Shown here: piece by piece, positions 27,162-37,243 of the stretch
Position numbering within the stretch: the stretch's first letter is position 1
Layout: each line of letters begins with the position of its first letter
Assembly: GCA_002162955.1 (NCBI GenBank)
Contig: MABD01000057.1
Span: 186,001 to 250,000, forward strand
Source: Gammaproteobacteria bacterium 45_16_T64
GTDB taxonomy: Bacteria > Pseudomonadota > Gammaproteobacteria > Pseudomonadales > Ketobacteraceae
Reading direction: 5' to 3'
DNA: 64,000 nucleotides
Translations under genes and position numbers: made by a program
The notes under the pieces: generated by a model
Seen by the model: the letters and a program-made list of their open reading frames with translations, nothing else
Told to the model about the DNA's origin: nothing
Database searches by the model: none

Positions 27162-30100
27162 CTACTCTACAAATTCCTCCATAAAATCTAGCGAGGCTTG
27201 CTGGTGAATACTTGTCTTATGATTTTCCCATAGCGCCTTAACTTTATCCTGATTAAACTGCTGCCTATCAACATGCACCTGCGTCTTAAGCTCACCACCA
27301 CCAGAGGCTGATGGGCACTTGGCAAATACAAACTGATTATTCACTAGCTCCAAAAATGGACCCGATTTGCTTGACGGCATAACAAATACAAGTTGCAATC
27401 CAAGCTGATCAGTTAAATAATTAATAACTTCTTTTGAACGACTCTCATCCATTCGAGAAAACGCCTCATCCACCAACACCATCCGAAGATGACTGTTACC
27501 CTCTTTAAAACGAAATGCGGAAGTCACTGCCGCAGAGCGAATAATATAAAAAGGAGTTTCAGACTGCCCTCCGCTACCCGTGCCATATTGGCTCAGTGGA
27601 ATATCTGCTTTATCCTTAGGCTTTTTGTATATTTCGTATTTTCGATAGTTACGGTAGTCCGATATGCGCTCCAACTCACGCATTGCTTTTTGCTCGTCTT
27701 CATCCAGCAACATAGACATTAAATCAGCCCTAACTCTAGCGCTTTTTTTAGACAAATCCAATTCATCCAAACTGACACCGTCGCCTAGTTGCGGTTGATC
27801 AATGATTTCCTTAAAAAACTGCCAATATTCTCTAAATTCAGGTACCCACTCACTACCAAAACGATAGGTTTCTTGATCCGCTCCGAACCGATGATTCTGT
27901 AGTTCATCATTCAGATCATCCAGTACACGGATACCATCGTTAATGGCCTGGTAAATTGAGTGGCACAGGTTTGTCACAAATGCCGTATTGAATGTAACCT
28001 TAAGCTCGATTAATTTATCATGCTTTTCGACGAGAATATTATTTTTCAAACGATTGTGTATATTGTCTAACTCTTGAATAAGCAAGCAAATTCTAGAGAA
28101 CATTTTAACCGATATATCAGTATCATAATCCCGCTGAAACATAATACCGTCATTGGCCTGACAGCGAGTATTGTGCTCTCGAACCGCAAGCTCTAGATGC
28201 CCAATCATCTTACGCAGATCATTCTTATTTTCTTCTAGCAAATTTTCTAAGTGGGCTCGGTTTGCCGTTTTCGCAGATTCATCACAATAGCGTAACCGAT
28301 CTTCAAGGGGGTAGGATGGCCAGGACGGAAGTATCTTATGTAACACTTCCTCTTTTTCATCAGCTTGACTAAGCGTCGCCTCTTTTCGGTCCGCGATTAA
28401 CTTGATATTTTTGTCTACGGCTTCAATCTTATTCTGCAAGCCGCCGCTTCGCTTTATTGACGTCTTCTGTAACCCATTTAATTCCGCACGCTTTGCCTCC
28501 GCGGCATGCAACTCCTTTTCTAAGCCATCGAATTCGGTAAGATCTAACTGCTCAAGTTTAATCTCCGCTGACTTAAGCGCTCGCTGGGCTTCTACAGACG
28601 TTTGCACCAAATCACCGATCTGAACGTACCGAATGCCATCAATTGCATCCAACAGCAGACGAGTTTCGATTGCAGAATCACTTGATGACTGAACTTGCCC
28701 CCAAAGATCATCCAACTCATTTCGTTTCGCTAACAACGCCCTTTCCCGAGCACCCTGACCAAACACCAACTCACTATCTGGAATATCACAACGGTACATG
28801 CTGTAGTTACCTGAGCCCATACCTCCACTCGAGATCCCTCTTCGAGTATGGCGCAGAGTATCCGCGTCTTCGACGCGCTCTACTGTTCCATAGCTAGCGG
28901 CCACATAATATTCCGCCGTTTTATGGCTGAATTCCATGACATGGACTAGGGAGTTTTTCGGTAAATTCTGCCGTAATTTCTGGTAGTCTTTCTGCGCTTT
29001 AGTGCCCTGAATAACACGAGCTCTATTGTTCTTTCCTGAGAGAGATCGAACGATTGTTATCGCTTTCGCTTCAAACTCGGCCTCGACAATAATAGAAAAC
29101 CGTGCTCCACCAATATACCCTTCTATGGCGGATTGCCATTCAGGATCCATTACATCCACATAATCACATAAAACCCGAGCATCAGCATTTGGGCACTCTT
29201 TTCTTATCGCTTGTAACGCAACAACAACATAAGGCGGATAATTCGCTTGTTTTGTCTCAAGAGAATCAATCTCTGTTTGCTTTCTCTCTGCCTGCTTTTG
29301 AAATGCTGATTTTTGGTTTGCTTGTCTATCCAATAACGATGCCACGCCATCACGAAGGCTACTACCACTCTCATTTATCTCTCTGCTACGCAGGGTGTTA
29401 ACCAAAAGTTCGTGATACTGCTGTAACTTAACCACATCATCGAGTAGCTGCTCTGATTGAGACCCATCAACCCAATCAGCATTAAACAGATAGGTCATGT
29501 CAGGAAGTTCTTTACCGTTACTTGCTGCTACTTGTTTGAGCGATTTTTTCACCGAGGATTGACCAAATCCAATAAGATCAAGTGCCATAGACGATTTGGA
29601 CAAATACTTTAACACAGCCTCCGCAGCTTGAGCATTACTCCTTAACTGCGCATCCTGAGAATAAACAGGGCCTTGCAATTGTTTCAATCTTGCATTGTTT
29701 TCTATTACCGCCTGCTCATAATGATCTTTGTCCCTTAGCGCTGGTACACCCAACCGCTTAGCGTTCAGCTCATCCACCACTAATTGGACATCCCGTAGCC
29801 GCCCCTCATTAATCGATATCTCTCGTTCTGTCTCTACAAGTTCATTACCTATGCTTTTTTGTTTTTGTTTCTCATTAAGGTAACGCGTTTGCTCATCGAA
29901 AAATGATGCCTTTGCATGAACATAGCTATGCTCCTGCCATTCAATCCAACGTTCGACATAAACTCTACCTTGAAGCTGTGCGTGCGCCAGTATATCGATG
30001 CTTTCTTTCAGCTTTCGAGCATCCTCTTCCATCGCATGCACATTTTTCATTAAACCAGAGACTGAACGAATAGCTTCACCCAGGTCTTTTTTCTCCAACA

Positions 30101-30812
30101 CTTCTTGTGCTACAAAATGATGAATGCCTTTTTTATTTGGCTTGTACGCCATAAAACCAGAGAAAGCTTTCGCTGCATTCATCGCCTCTCGATCCGTAAC
30201 CCGGCCATTAATCCCCCGTAAAGCTGCGTAGAATCTCGCGAGATACGGTTTTTTAGTATCGTATTTTTCTATTGCCCGTTTACCTAACTGCTTTTCCAGT
30301 AAAGAATATATTTCAGTGATGGGCACTACGTGCTTTCCATCATCATAGTTCCTTACAAAATCACCAATAGTTAATTGCTGATTCGGCGCAATCATAAACA
30401 ACGTTGCATCTAATTTCGCCTGCCGTTGACCGCCCACGGTTTCCAAAAACGCTCGATTTCCAATCACTGCAGTAAAAGGTTCTGCGCTTTCACCTTCTGT
30501 CGGGTGAAATACCGCGGCAATATAGCCATCGGTTACCCAAGGCCTAGCATAGCTACCATCATCACAACCCAAAACATAGGATTCCAGTGTCCGCATCTGC
30601 TTTCCACTCCTCCCACGCTGACTCGTTTCTTCTTGACCAGGATTGTAAGAAAACAAGGTATCATGAGCTGCCGTCATTATGGTTTGCAACGCATCAGCGG
30701 CGGTCGTTTTACCCGAACCGTTACCACCAGAAAGTAAATTGACTGGCCCAAACTCAAATTCTTGATTCGGAATGCCACCCCAATTTACATATATAAACTT
30801 CTTTAGAAACAT
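27162..30812 (-). CDS. mksB: MksB condensin-like SMC ATPase
   Basis: 1216 residues. The N-terminal Walker A is LLSGGNGSGKTTAADALQT. Long coiled-coil arms (about 240-350 and 700-1000) flank a hinge-like globular region near the middle. The C-terminal head has the signature QYGTGSGGQSETPFY and Walker B LRMVLVDEAFSRMDESR. This is the SMC subunit of the MukB-like MksBEF/Wadjet superfamily. The operon order mksF-mksE-mksB with 3-6 bp spacing is as expected. There is no topoisomerase-primase-like MksG/JetD gene downstream (an enoyl-CoA hydratase follows), so this fits the housekeeping chromosome-organising version rather than plasmid defence. Confidence 0.93.
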   Translation of the reverse strand: MFLKKFIYVNWGGIPNQEFEFGPVNLLSGGNGSGKTTAADALQTIMTAAHDTLFSYNPGQEETSQRGRSGKQMRTLESYVLGCDDGSYARPWVTDGYIAAVFHPTEGESAEPFTAVIGNRAFLETVGGQRQAKLDATLFMIAPNQQLTIGDFVRNYDDGKHVVPITEIYSLLEKQLGKRAIEKYDTKKPYLARFYAALRGINGRVTDREAMNAAKAFSGFMAYKPNKKGIHHFVAQEVLEKKDLGEAIRSVSGLMKNVHAMEEDARKLKESIDILAHAQLQGRVYVERWIEWQEHSYVHAKASFFDEQTRYLNEKQKQKSIGNELVETEREISINEGRLRDVQLVVDELNAKRLGVPALRDKDHYEQAVIENNARLKQLQGPVYSQDAQLRSNAQAAEAVLKYLSKSSMALDLIGFGQSSVKKSLKQVAASNGKELPDMTYLFNADWVDGSQSEQLLDDVVKLQQYHELLVNTLRSREINESGSSLRDGVASLLDRQANQKSAFQKQAERKQTEIDSLETKQANYPPYVVVALQAIRKECPNADARVLCDYVDVMDPEWQSAIEGYIGGARFSIIVEAEFEAKAITIVRSLSGKNNRARVIQGTKAQKDYQKLRQNLPKNSLVHVMEFSHKTAEYYVAASYGTVERVEDADTLRHTRRGISSGGMGSGNYSMYRCDIPDSELVFGQGARERALLAKRNELDDLWGQVQSSSDSAIETRLLLDAIDGIRYVQIGDLVQTSVEAQRALKSAEIKLEQLDLTEFDGLEKELHAAEAKRAELNGLQKTSIKRSGGLQNKIEAVDKNIKLIADRKEATLSQADEKEEVLHKILPSWPSYPLEDRLRYCDESAKTANRAHLENLLEENKNDLRKMIGHLELAVREHNTRCQANDGIMFQRDYDTDISVKMFSRICLLIQELDNIHNRLKNNILVEKHDKLIELKVTFNTAFVTNLCHSIYQAINDGIRVLDDLNDELQNHRFGADQETYRFGSEWVPEFREYWQFFKEIIDQPQLGDGVSLDELDLSKKSARVRADLMSMLLDEDEQKAMRELERISDYRNYRKYEIYKKPKDKADIPLSQYGTGSGGQSETPFYIIRSAAVTSAFRFKEGNSHLRMVLVDEAFSRMDESRSKEVINYLTDQLGLQLVFVMPSSKSGPFLELVNNQFVFAKCPSASGGGELKTQVHVDRQQFNQDKVKALWENHKTSIHQQASLDFMEEFVE

Positions 30813-30818
30813 ATCCGG

Positions 30819-31505
30819 CTAACTCTCAGTGTTTTCAGTATCTACGACGCTTTCAGGCGCGGCATCGATGCCCTTGGAATCTATCAATGGTTGCAACGCA
30901 TCGAGTACTTGGTCTGTAACATAACTAACGATCATTGGTCGGACTCTAATCCATGCTTCGCCGCTCTCGACATCTTCTTCTTTACGGTACTGTATCAATC
31001 TCAATTGCTTCAAACTTCTGAACAGATCTTTACGCTGAGTCACATTCGCTGGCAAACTCTTCTTTAGTAGATTCTTCATCGCTATATTCAACGATTCAAG
31101 CGAAACCGTCGCACAGCCATTCTCATCGACTAAACCTTCCTTAAGCGCTTTCTCGTATTGACTCCGAAGAACAAGTACAAGCTCAACCTCATATTTTGAT
31201 AATCGAGAGCGCAGTCCTGTCTTAAAGGGAGGATCGTTTTCATCCGCCATACCGGGTATCTCGCTACCCGGCGGATACAAACGAACAAATTGAAACCGAG
31301 TATCATGCTGTGTGCGTATGCATAAAACGCTGAGGTACTCATTCACGAGTTCTTCTAAGCGAAGGTAGCGGTCATAAAGTAATTGCTCTCGCTGACTTTC
31401 GTCTCGACACAACACGCCATAATCCATTAACCGCAATAACAACTCACTGAATTCATTATTCGTGATGCCATGCTTTTCCAATTGGTTATCAATTGACTTT
31501 AACAC
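30819..31505 (-). CDS. mksE: MksE condensin subunit
   Basis: 228 residues, winged-helix KITE-type subunit with acidic C-terminus. It sits between MksF (3 bp upstream) and MksB (6 bp downstream), the standard order. Recognisable features are the early [36 protein letters not shown] block and a second winged-helix region near [30 protein letters not shown]. It bridges the kleisin to the SMC heads. The assignment leans on context plus fold-like pattern. Confidence 0.85.
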   Translation of the reverse strand: MLKSIDNQLEKHGITNNEFSELLLRLMDYGVLCRDESQREQLLYDRYLRLEELVNEYLSVLCIRTQHDTRFQFVRLYPPGSEIPGMADENDPPFKTGLRSRLSKYEVELVLVLRSQYEKALKEGLVDENGCATVSLESLNIAMKNLLKKSLPANVTQRKDLFRSLKQLRLIQYRKEEDVESGEAWIRVRPMIVSYVTDQVLDALQPLIDSKGIDAAPESVVDTENTES

Positions 31506-31508
31506 GCT

Positions 31509-32954
31509 CTATCCTCTCTCAATCAGTTCAATGAAATACTCGTCAGACTTCCTTAGGTATCCATTGTCTTCATTTTCCACGATCGCAATGGGCCCCTCCA
31601 CTCTGAACTGAAATTCACTATCCAAGTTGTTGACACTACCCACTTCGATAGCATGAACCGCGCTCAAAAAATCATTAGCGGTAATAATAGGCAGGTGACG
31701 CGTGCTAACTCGAGCACCTTTCCCTAGTGCATCCATTAGGTATTTTCGTACCTCCTGATCATTAATCGTAAATGCTCTATCAACCGCTTGTTGCACAAAA
31801 ATCTGCTTTCTAGCCTCTTTATCAAGCGCTTCAATTTCCATCACCGATGTGTTGACTACCCGCTTTTCCTTCGCTTCAGTTAACTTAATGTGCGCAGGAT
31901 CAACAAATCCGATGGACACCGTTTCCATTCGCTGAGCGACCGCATCTAACCATGGTGACTGCTGGATATCTGGGAGTTCAGATAGCGCTTTACACAGCGA
32001 TACAAGGTCGTCATTACGCTGCTGACTTAAGAAACTCATTTGTCTAATAATGATATCGGCCCTCTGCGTAAAGCTCTGTAGCGCTTTTCGTAGAGATGGC
32101 AGCATGATGTCGCATGCGTTCTTTAATCGGCTTTCAATAATATCCAATACAAAATAGAGATACGATTGATTTGCCGCTACAATTCCATCGGGAAATACTT
32201 GTCGCAGTTTTCGTTCTGCATCGGCTTTGAATTGTTTTCTTTTTCGTCTTATTTTTACGATAGTATCGGAAATTTCATCCCGATGTTTTTCGACACTATC
32301 TGCTGACAAACGTACGGCAATATCTGGCTGGAAACGTTTTTCCATAAAATCAAAAAAGTCGTCACTGGCTTTCTGAACTAAGACATGGGCCTCGACTTCT
32401 TTAACAAGCTGACGCTTACGCTCATCAAGTTCTGCAATGACATCGGTGAAGTCACTGATAATCCTCTCAGAATACTCATAGGCATCCAGTAGATCATTCA
32501 CATCTCCTAATTCAACAAAGGCATGCAACGAATTACGTGTATTTCGAGTGTTACGATGTCTGGTACGAATTCTGGAAGTGTCTATGTCGATGAAAGGTTG
32601 AGTGAACATCCTCCCCTGCCGGGTAAAGCCAAATGTACTCTTTAGGGTTGCTTCATCCATTTGGCGCTCTATCCAACCAAACTCAATAAGACTATTAAGT
32701 ATCCAAACGGCCAAATCCCTCTCACTACGAAAACGTCCGCCAGCATCGTCGTCATCATCACCTTCTAAGATTGGCGCCCGGGCAATTGCCTCCTGAAAAG
32801 TGTCAAGTAACTGTTGGCGATCAACCGCATGGCCGTAATCCGCCAAGGAGCTGTATAGACGCAGATAAAATAGCCGTAAGCACTCAATCACGACTTCTCT
32901 ATATTTGCTGGTCAATGGCCTAAAAAACTGAGAATTATTATCTACAAAGAACAT
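31509..32954 (-). CDS. mksF: MksF kleisin subunit
   Basis: 481 residues, first gene of the mks operon. N-terminal helical/winged-helix part (SKYREVVIECLRLFYLRLYSS) contains an acidic patch EGDDDDDAGG. The middle is a long charged helical/coiled-coil segment (about 160-270) and the C-terminal domain ends in EYFIELIERG. It forms the ring-closing kleisin of the MksBEF complex and dimerises through its N-terminus in relatives. It is divergent from the GAPDH gene over 355 bp. Confidence 0.85.
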   Translation of the reverse strand: MFFVDNNSQFFRPLTSKYREVVIECLRLFYLRLYSSLADYGHAVDRQQLLDTFQEAIARAPILEGDDDDDAGGRFRSERDLAVWILNSLIEFGWIERQMDEATLKSTFGFTRQGRMFTQPFIDIDTSRIRTRHRNTRNTRNSLHAFVELGDVNDLLDAYEYSERIISDFTDVIAELDERKRQLVKEVEAHVLVQKASDDFFDFMEKRFQPDIAVRLSADSVEKHRDEISDTIVKIRRKRKQFKADAERKLRQVFPDGIVAANQSYLYFVLDIIESRLKNACDIMLPSLRKALQSFTQRADIIIRQMSFLSQQRNDDLVSLCKALSELPDIQQSPWLDAVAQRMETVSIGFVDPAHIKLTEAKEKRVVNTSVMEIEALDKEARKQIFVQQAVDRAFTINDQEVRKYLMDALGKGARVSTRHLPIITANDFLSAVHAIEVGSVNNLDSEFQFRVEGPIAIVENEDNGYLRKSDEYFIELIERG

Positions 32955-33309
32955 AATATTGGGAGGATAGTCCGCCTAATTGATGATATTTCACCCGCAG
33001 TGTACCCGGGGCCAAACGATCGATATTAGGGGGCTACCTCCCCATTGTCCAATGCAAACAAGTAAGAAGAGGGTAAATTCGTGCTTTATTTGCAATTTGA
33101 CCAAGCAGCCATCTGCTTTGTACCGTCCACACCGCCACAACCGATCAATAACCAGCTGTTTTTACGGCATTTATAGCTTGATCTACTCAAGATAAGAGCT
33201 GTTATAAGAACTCATTCTTTGCGGGCTAATCTTTTGTTTGAAACTATAGGTTAATGAATAACGCCACTCCTTTCACTAAAGTGGTTAGGGCTTTCACAGG
33301 AGTTTCCCC
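32955..33309. other. Divergent intergenic region mksF / GAPDH
   Basis: About 355 bp with no supported gene; a short open frame at 32980-33195 has no Shine-Dalgarno sequence and an unremarkable composition. The region presumably holds both promoters. AGGAG for the GAPDH gene is at the right end. Confidence 0.5.
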
Positions 33310-34350
33310 ATGCCTATACGAATAGCAATAAACGGTTTTGGGCGCATCGGTCGCAATACGCTTAGAGCACTTTATGAAAATGGATACAGAGATCGAATTC
33401 AAGTCGTCGCCATCAATGACTTAGGCAAAGGTGATGTCAATACTCATTTGTTTCGGTTCGACACGGTTCATGGGCGATTTAATGGCGTCGCAAGCTATGA
33501 AGCAGACGGCATGATCATTAATGGCGACACTATCGCCATATTCTCGGAAAAAGACCCCAAAAACCTTCCGTGGAAGGATTTATCGATTGATATCGTATTC
33601 GAATGTACCGGTTTATTTACCACAAGAGAATCATCAGAATCCCATATCAGCGCAGGTGCCTCAAAGGTGATTGTCTCTGCGCCTTGTGAGGACGCAGATG
33701 CAACGATAGTTTACGGTGTGAATGATGATACATTGAGTAGCGACCACCGTATTATTTCCAATGCTTCATGCACCACAAATTGCTTAGCGCCCATTGCAAA
33801 GCCATTACATGATTTCATCGGAATCAAACATGGCCTGATGACCACAATCCATTCAATCACCAATGACCAAGCCCTCACAGATGTTTATCACAGTGACCTC
33901 AGGCGCGCCAGATCTGCCACGCAGTCTATGATTCCAACCAAAACCGGCGCTGCATCGGCCGTAGGGCTAGTACTACCGGAGCTTGCGGGAAAACTCGATG
34001 GGATGGCAATACGCGTACCGGTTGTTAATGTATCCGTTATCGACTTCACCTTCACCGCCGCAAGGAAAACAAGCATCGGTGAGATCAACGATATGATGGT
34101 AAAGGCCGCTGCACGATCCAAAAGTAGCATCTTACAGATCAATCTTGACCCTTTGGTCTCTATCGATTTTAATCATTGTCCCGCGAGCGCCATTTTTGAC
34201 TGCACCCAAACTCACGTTAGCGATAACTTAGTTAAAGTTATCGCTTGGTACGATAATGAGTGGGGGTTTTCGAACCGCATGTTAGATAATGCGATAGCGT
34301 TCATGGCTGCCAGTGGCGCCGAAAATAACGACAAAATGCATGCGGCATAA
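33310..34350 (+). CDS. Type I glyceraldehyde-3-phosphate dehydrogenase family
   Basis: 346 residues. Rossmann motif [15 protein letters not shown], adenine-ribose Asp in [11 protein letters not shown] (NAD preference), catalytic Cys in [13 protein letters not shown] (about 154), base His in [11 protein letters not shown] and phosphate site [17 protein letters not shown]. The enzyme interconverts glyceraldehyde-3-phosphate and 1,3-bisphosphoglycerate. The [14 protein letters not shown] segment resembles the GapB/Epd-like branch, so a gluconeogenic GAPDH or erythrose-4-phosphate dehydrogenase is an alternative. AGGAG lies eight bases before the start. No pgk or tkt gene is adjacent. Confidence 0.93.
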   Translation: MPIRIAINGFGRIGRNTLRALYENGYRDRIQVVAINDLGKGDVNTHLFRFDTVHGRFNGVASYEADGMIINGDTIAIFSEKDPKNLPWKDLSIDIVFECTGLFTTRESSESHISAGASKVIVSAPCEDADATIVYGVNDDTLSSDHRIISNASCTTNCLAPIAKPLHDFIGIKHGLMTTIHSITNDQALTDVYHSDLRRARSATQSMIPTKTGAASAVGLVLPELAGKLDGMAIRVPVVNVSVIDFTFTAARKTSIGEINDMMVKAAARSKSSILQINLDPLVSIDFNHCPASAIFDCTQTHVSDNLVKVIAWYDNEWGFSNRMLDNAIAFMAASGAENNDKMHAA

Positions 34351-34410
34351 CCTCAGGACAAAAGGAAGCTTCACGTTTACCAAACAATATACACTGTTAA
34401 CCCGCTAAGA

Positions 34411-35670
34411 TTATGGTGCTAGCGCTAAATGGGAGAGAGTATATCTCTCCCACTCTCTCGCTGAATCGAATGTTTTTTTGTCGTCTTTCGCCAATCTAAA
34501 TGCTTGCAACGCTTGCGAATATTTTTCCAAATTAACCAATGCAAGCCCCAGTAAAAGATTGTTACGCCCAGGGTTTGTTATACCACCTTTTTTATTGGCT
34601 TCATTGGCAGAAGTCACACACAATTGATAGTCACCTGCATCGTAATATACAGCTGCTAAACGCGCATCTATTTCCCCATCATCTGACAATTTCGCCGCCT
34701 GTTGATAGGTATCAATCGCCTTTGAATTTTCTCCTGACAACGCCCAAATACTTGCTAGTAACCGCAAATTTTTGGTATTTCCTTCCACACTATTGTTCTT
34801 AATAGCGCCATCAATTAATTTCGCCGCCTTAAAGGGAACGCCCTGCTCCAAATACATGTTAGCAAGATTTCGCTGTTCGCTGCCCAAAGAAAGCAAACCA
34901 TGCTCATATGCGGCATCAAACGTAGACAGCCTCTTCTTTTTTTGACCCAGCTCTCCATATAGGCCAGCAAGTTGTTTTAGATAACGAGCCTTTGGATATT
35001 GGACCAACAACATCTCATATACCGTCACCGTATTTTTCATATCATCAAGCGCAAAATACAGCGCTGCTTGTAACTGCAGCCAAGACTCTGGAACAAGGCT
35101 CTTTGTATTGTTTTTCTGTGCTATTGCTATCGCTAGCGGCGGTAACGCCAGGGAATATTTGCCCGTCAAATAGTAGCATTGTGCCAACATCATTAGCCCT
35201 GTCGAGCTAGGCTTCTTGGCCAAGCTCTTCCAACGCAATAAACTCTCAATCGAGTCGGCATACTGTTCAAGCTGAAGATATAATTGCCCCATAACATAGT
35301 GTGCATTCAACACGAGTGCCTCAGGTACATCTTCTTGTTTCAAGACTTCTTGATAAGACGTTATCGCTTTTCTGTAGGACTGCTTTGAAGCATAGACATA
35401 CCCTTGATAATTAAGCACCTGGGCCTTGGCATACCCCCTCACAGACTTTCGTTGCTGTAGCTTATCCAATACTTTCAAAGCATCATCGAAGTGTTCGTCA
35501 GCAACAAGATCTTTTGCTTTATTAAGCTGCCTAAACGTCTTGGCATCAATGGCACCCGTAGTGCCCGCCCACGCTAATGTTGATCCACCTAAGTTGAGCA
35601 ACAACACCATAAGTAGGCCGATCACACACTGTTGCTGCATCAACCGAGAGGGAGCTCGTAATCGATTCAA
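34411..35670 (-). CDS. Exported TPR protein of the TonB2-type operon
   Basis: 419 residues from a TTG at 35670 directly after the tonB stop, supported by GGAG six bases upstream. The signal peptide (GLLMVLLLNLGGSTLAWA) is followed by at least eight tetratricopeptide-like helical pairs through to residue 410. It is the last gene of the DUF3450-TtpC-ExbB-ExbD-TonB array. TPR proteins at this place are recurrent in marine Gammaproteobacteria and are presumed periplasmic partners of the TonB complex; the precise role is unknown. Confidence 0.85.
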   Translation of the reverse strand: MNRLRAPSRLMQQQCVIGLLMVLLLNLGGSTLAWAGTTGAIDAKTFRQLNKAKDLVADEHFDDALKVLDKLQQRKSVRGYAKAQVLNYQGYVYASKQSYRKAITSYQEVLKQEDVPEALVLNAHYVMGQLYLQLEQYADSIESLLRWKSLAKKPSSTGLMMLAQCYYLTGKYSLALPPLAIAIAQKNNTKSLVPESWLQLQAALYFALDDMKNTVTVYEMLLVQYPKARYLKQLAGLYGELGQKKKRLSTFDAAYEHGLLSLGSEQRNLANMYLEQGVPFKAAKLIDGAIKNNSVEGNTKNLRLLASIWALSGENSKAIDTYQQAAKLSDDGEIDARLAAVYYDAGDYQLCVTSANEANKKGGITNPGRNNLLLGLALVNLEKYSQALQAFRLAKDDKKTFDSAREWERYTLSHLALAP

Positions 35671-36285
35671 TTATTTCTCCATTTTAAAGACGATTTTTGT
35701 TCTAACACCAGAAACTTCAACAGGATTTCCATCTACTATTCTAGGTTGATATTTGTAACCTCTAGCAGAACGTTTCGCCGCCAAATTAAACGTATTACTT
35801 GGCTTTGCATCAATGACAACAATATCCCTCACAGTTCCGCTGGTAGTAACGATATATTCCAATACAACGTAACCCTCAATCCCTCGTCGTGCCGCCCTAC
35901 TTGGATAGGCCGGTGCCACCTTGAATATCGGCAGGTACTCTCCATCAGACGCTTGCAAGCCCAACCCAATAGTCAAATCCATAGCCGAATTAGTCAGATC
36001 TGGAGCTGGAATATCTATTGCTAGATCCGTTTCCTGAGCATCTGTATTATTCTCAGGCTTGGGTTGATTCGGCTCCGGCAAAACTTCAGGTTTCTCTGGC
36101 TTCTCGATTAAGCGTCGAGTCTCAATTTGCACATCCGGCATCAATATATTGGGTAATACCACTCGCTTCTCTGACAGTAGGTCATCATTAGATGTTTTAA
36201 TTAGTGTCGCCATCACTAACAACAATACTAACGTTACCAATACTGCTGCAGGCAACACGATAATTGATCGTTTAAGCGCATCCAT
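35671..36285 (-). CDS. tonB: TonB family energy transducer
   Basis: 204 residues. Single N-terminal membrane anchor (VLPAAVLVTLVLLLVMATLI), then a short Pro/Glu/Lys linker (EKPEKPEVLPEPNQPKPE) and the TonB C-terminal domain (about 115-204) with VAPAYPSRAARRGIEGYVVL and AKRSARGYKYQP. It links the ExbB/ExbD proton motor to outer-membrane receptors. Its ATG overlaps the exbD stop as TAATG. The short linker is typical of TonB2-class proteins that work with TtpC. Confidence 0.93.
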   Translation of the reverse strand: MDALKRSIIVLPAAVLVTLVLLLVMATLIKTSNDDLLSEKRVVLPNILMPDVQIETRRLIEKPEKPEVLPEPNQPKPENNTDAQETDLAIDIPAPDLTNSAMDLTIGLGLQASDGEYLPIFKVAPAYPSRAARRGIEGYVVLEYIVTTSGTVRDIVVIDAKPSNTFNLAAKRSARGYKYQPRIVDGNPVEVSGVRTKIVFKMEK

Positions 36286-36701
36286 TATGACCGAGTCGCC
36301 AGCGAGATTTTACTAGGGTCCACTACTTCTCGTGCAGAATCCAGTACACCAGCAAAAGTCTTGATCGATGCATGCTCGTCCGCTTGTATTACCAAACCGC
36401 CTTCTGGGCTTTCGGCATAAAGCCGCTCAATATTCGCCCGTACGGCTCTGATATCAACCTGCCGATTATCAATCCAAATACTGTTATCGGCACTGATTGC
36501 AACCAATATGGTTGCATTGTCCTTTTGCGATGCTGTTTGTGAATCTGGACGGCTAACTTCTACCCCCGACTCCTTGATAAAAGACGCTGTCACGATGAAA
36601 AAGATCAACATGATAAATACGACATCTAGCATTGGCGTTAAGTCGATTGCGCTGTCTTCATCGCCATCATTTTGATAAAGATAATTTCTTCTGCGACCCA
36701 T
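36285..36701 (-). CDS. exbD: ExbD-type proton channel subunit
   Basis: 138 residues. One transmembrane helix bearing the essential Asp in DLTPMLDVVFIMLIFFIVTA, then a periplasmic ExbD/TolR domain. It overlaps exbB and tonB by TAATG junctions at 36701 and 36285, so the three are translationally coupled. Works with the two ExbB-like proteins of this operon. Confidence 0.93.
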   Translation of the reverse strand: MGRRRNYLYQNDGDEDSAIDLTPMLDVVFIMLIFFIVTASFIKESGVEVSRPDSQTASQKDNATILVAISADNSIWIDNRQVDIRAVRANIERLYAESPEGGLVIQADEHASIKTFAGVLDSAREVVDPSKISLATRS

Positions 36702-37231
36702 TAGTGTTCCATCATTAATCGTTCTTCAATTATTTGATATTCTGCCTTGGCAGTACGGGTAATATAAATATTAACAAAGACCCCAGAAAGCGCGACCACC
36801 ATCCCAGCCATTGTAGGAATGGTTGCTTTTGATACGCCCGCCGCCATCGATTTGGCATCACCGCCGCCAGAAACCGCTAACACAGTAAACACTTCAATCA
36901 TTCCGGTAACGGTCCCTAGCAACCCTAACAAAGGGCATATCGCAATCACTGTTTTTATCAGCGATAGATTGTGATCAATAAGCACTCGGCTTTCTGATAT
37001 CCACGATTGCCGCGTCACCGCCGCATCCCAAGATGAGCGTTCATTACGAGCTTGCCACAATGCCTCTACCTTCCGGCCCTGAGCTTGACAACCTCCGTGC
37101 AAATACCAAAGCCTTTCCAAAACCAGTGCCCATAACAACACCGCTGCTGATGCAATCAACAGCAGGACAGGACCACCTGTGACAAAAAAGCGCTCCAATG
37201 TATAAAATAAGTCCTGTAGGAACAATCCCAT
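36701..37231 (-). CDS. exbB: ExbB2-type proton channel subunit
   Basis: 176 residues, the short MotA/TolQ/ExbB form. Three transmembrane segments. The conserved channel helix is ICPLLGLLGTVTGMIEVFTVLA, with a second helix STIPTMAG-like region (SKATIPTMAGMVVALSGVFVN). Lies 12 bp downstream of the longer TtpC-like paralogue and forms a TAATG overlap with exbD. Confidence 0.92.
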   Translation of the reverse strand: MGLFLQDLFYTLERFFVTGGPVLLLIASAAVLLWALVLERLWYLHGGCQAQGRKVEALWQARNERSSWDAAVTRQSWISESRVLIDHNLSLIKTVIAICPLLGLLGTVTGMIEVFTVLAVSGGGDAKSMAAGVSKATIPTMAGMVVALSGVFVNIYITRTAKAEYQIIEERLMMEH

Positions 37232-37243
37232 TATTATTCTCTC

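Noticed and set aside
27162-32954. Wadjet (JetABCD) plasmid-defence system
   Set aside because: JetA/B/C-like subunits are present, but no JetD/MksG gene lies at either end of the operon; MksBEF is the better call.
32980-33195. 71-codon plus-strand open frame between mksF and GAPDH
   Set aside because: No ribosome-binding site, no recognisable motif or helix; treated as noncoding promoter DNA.
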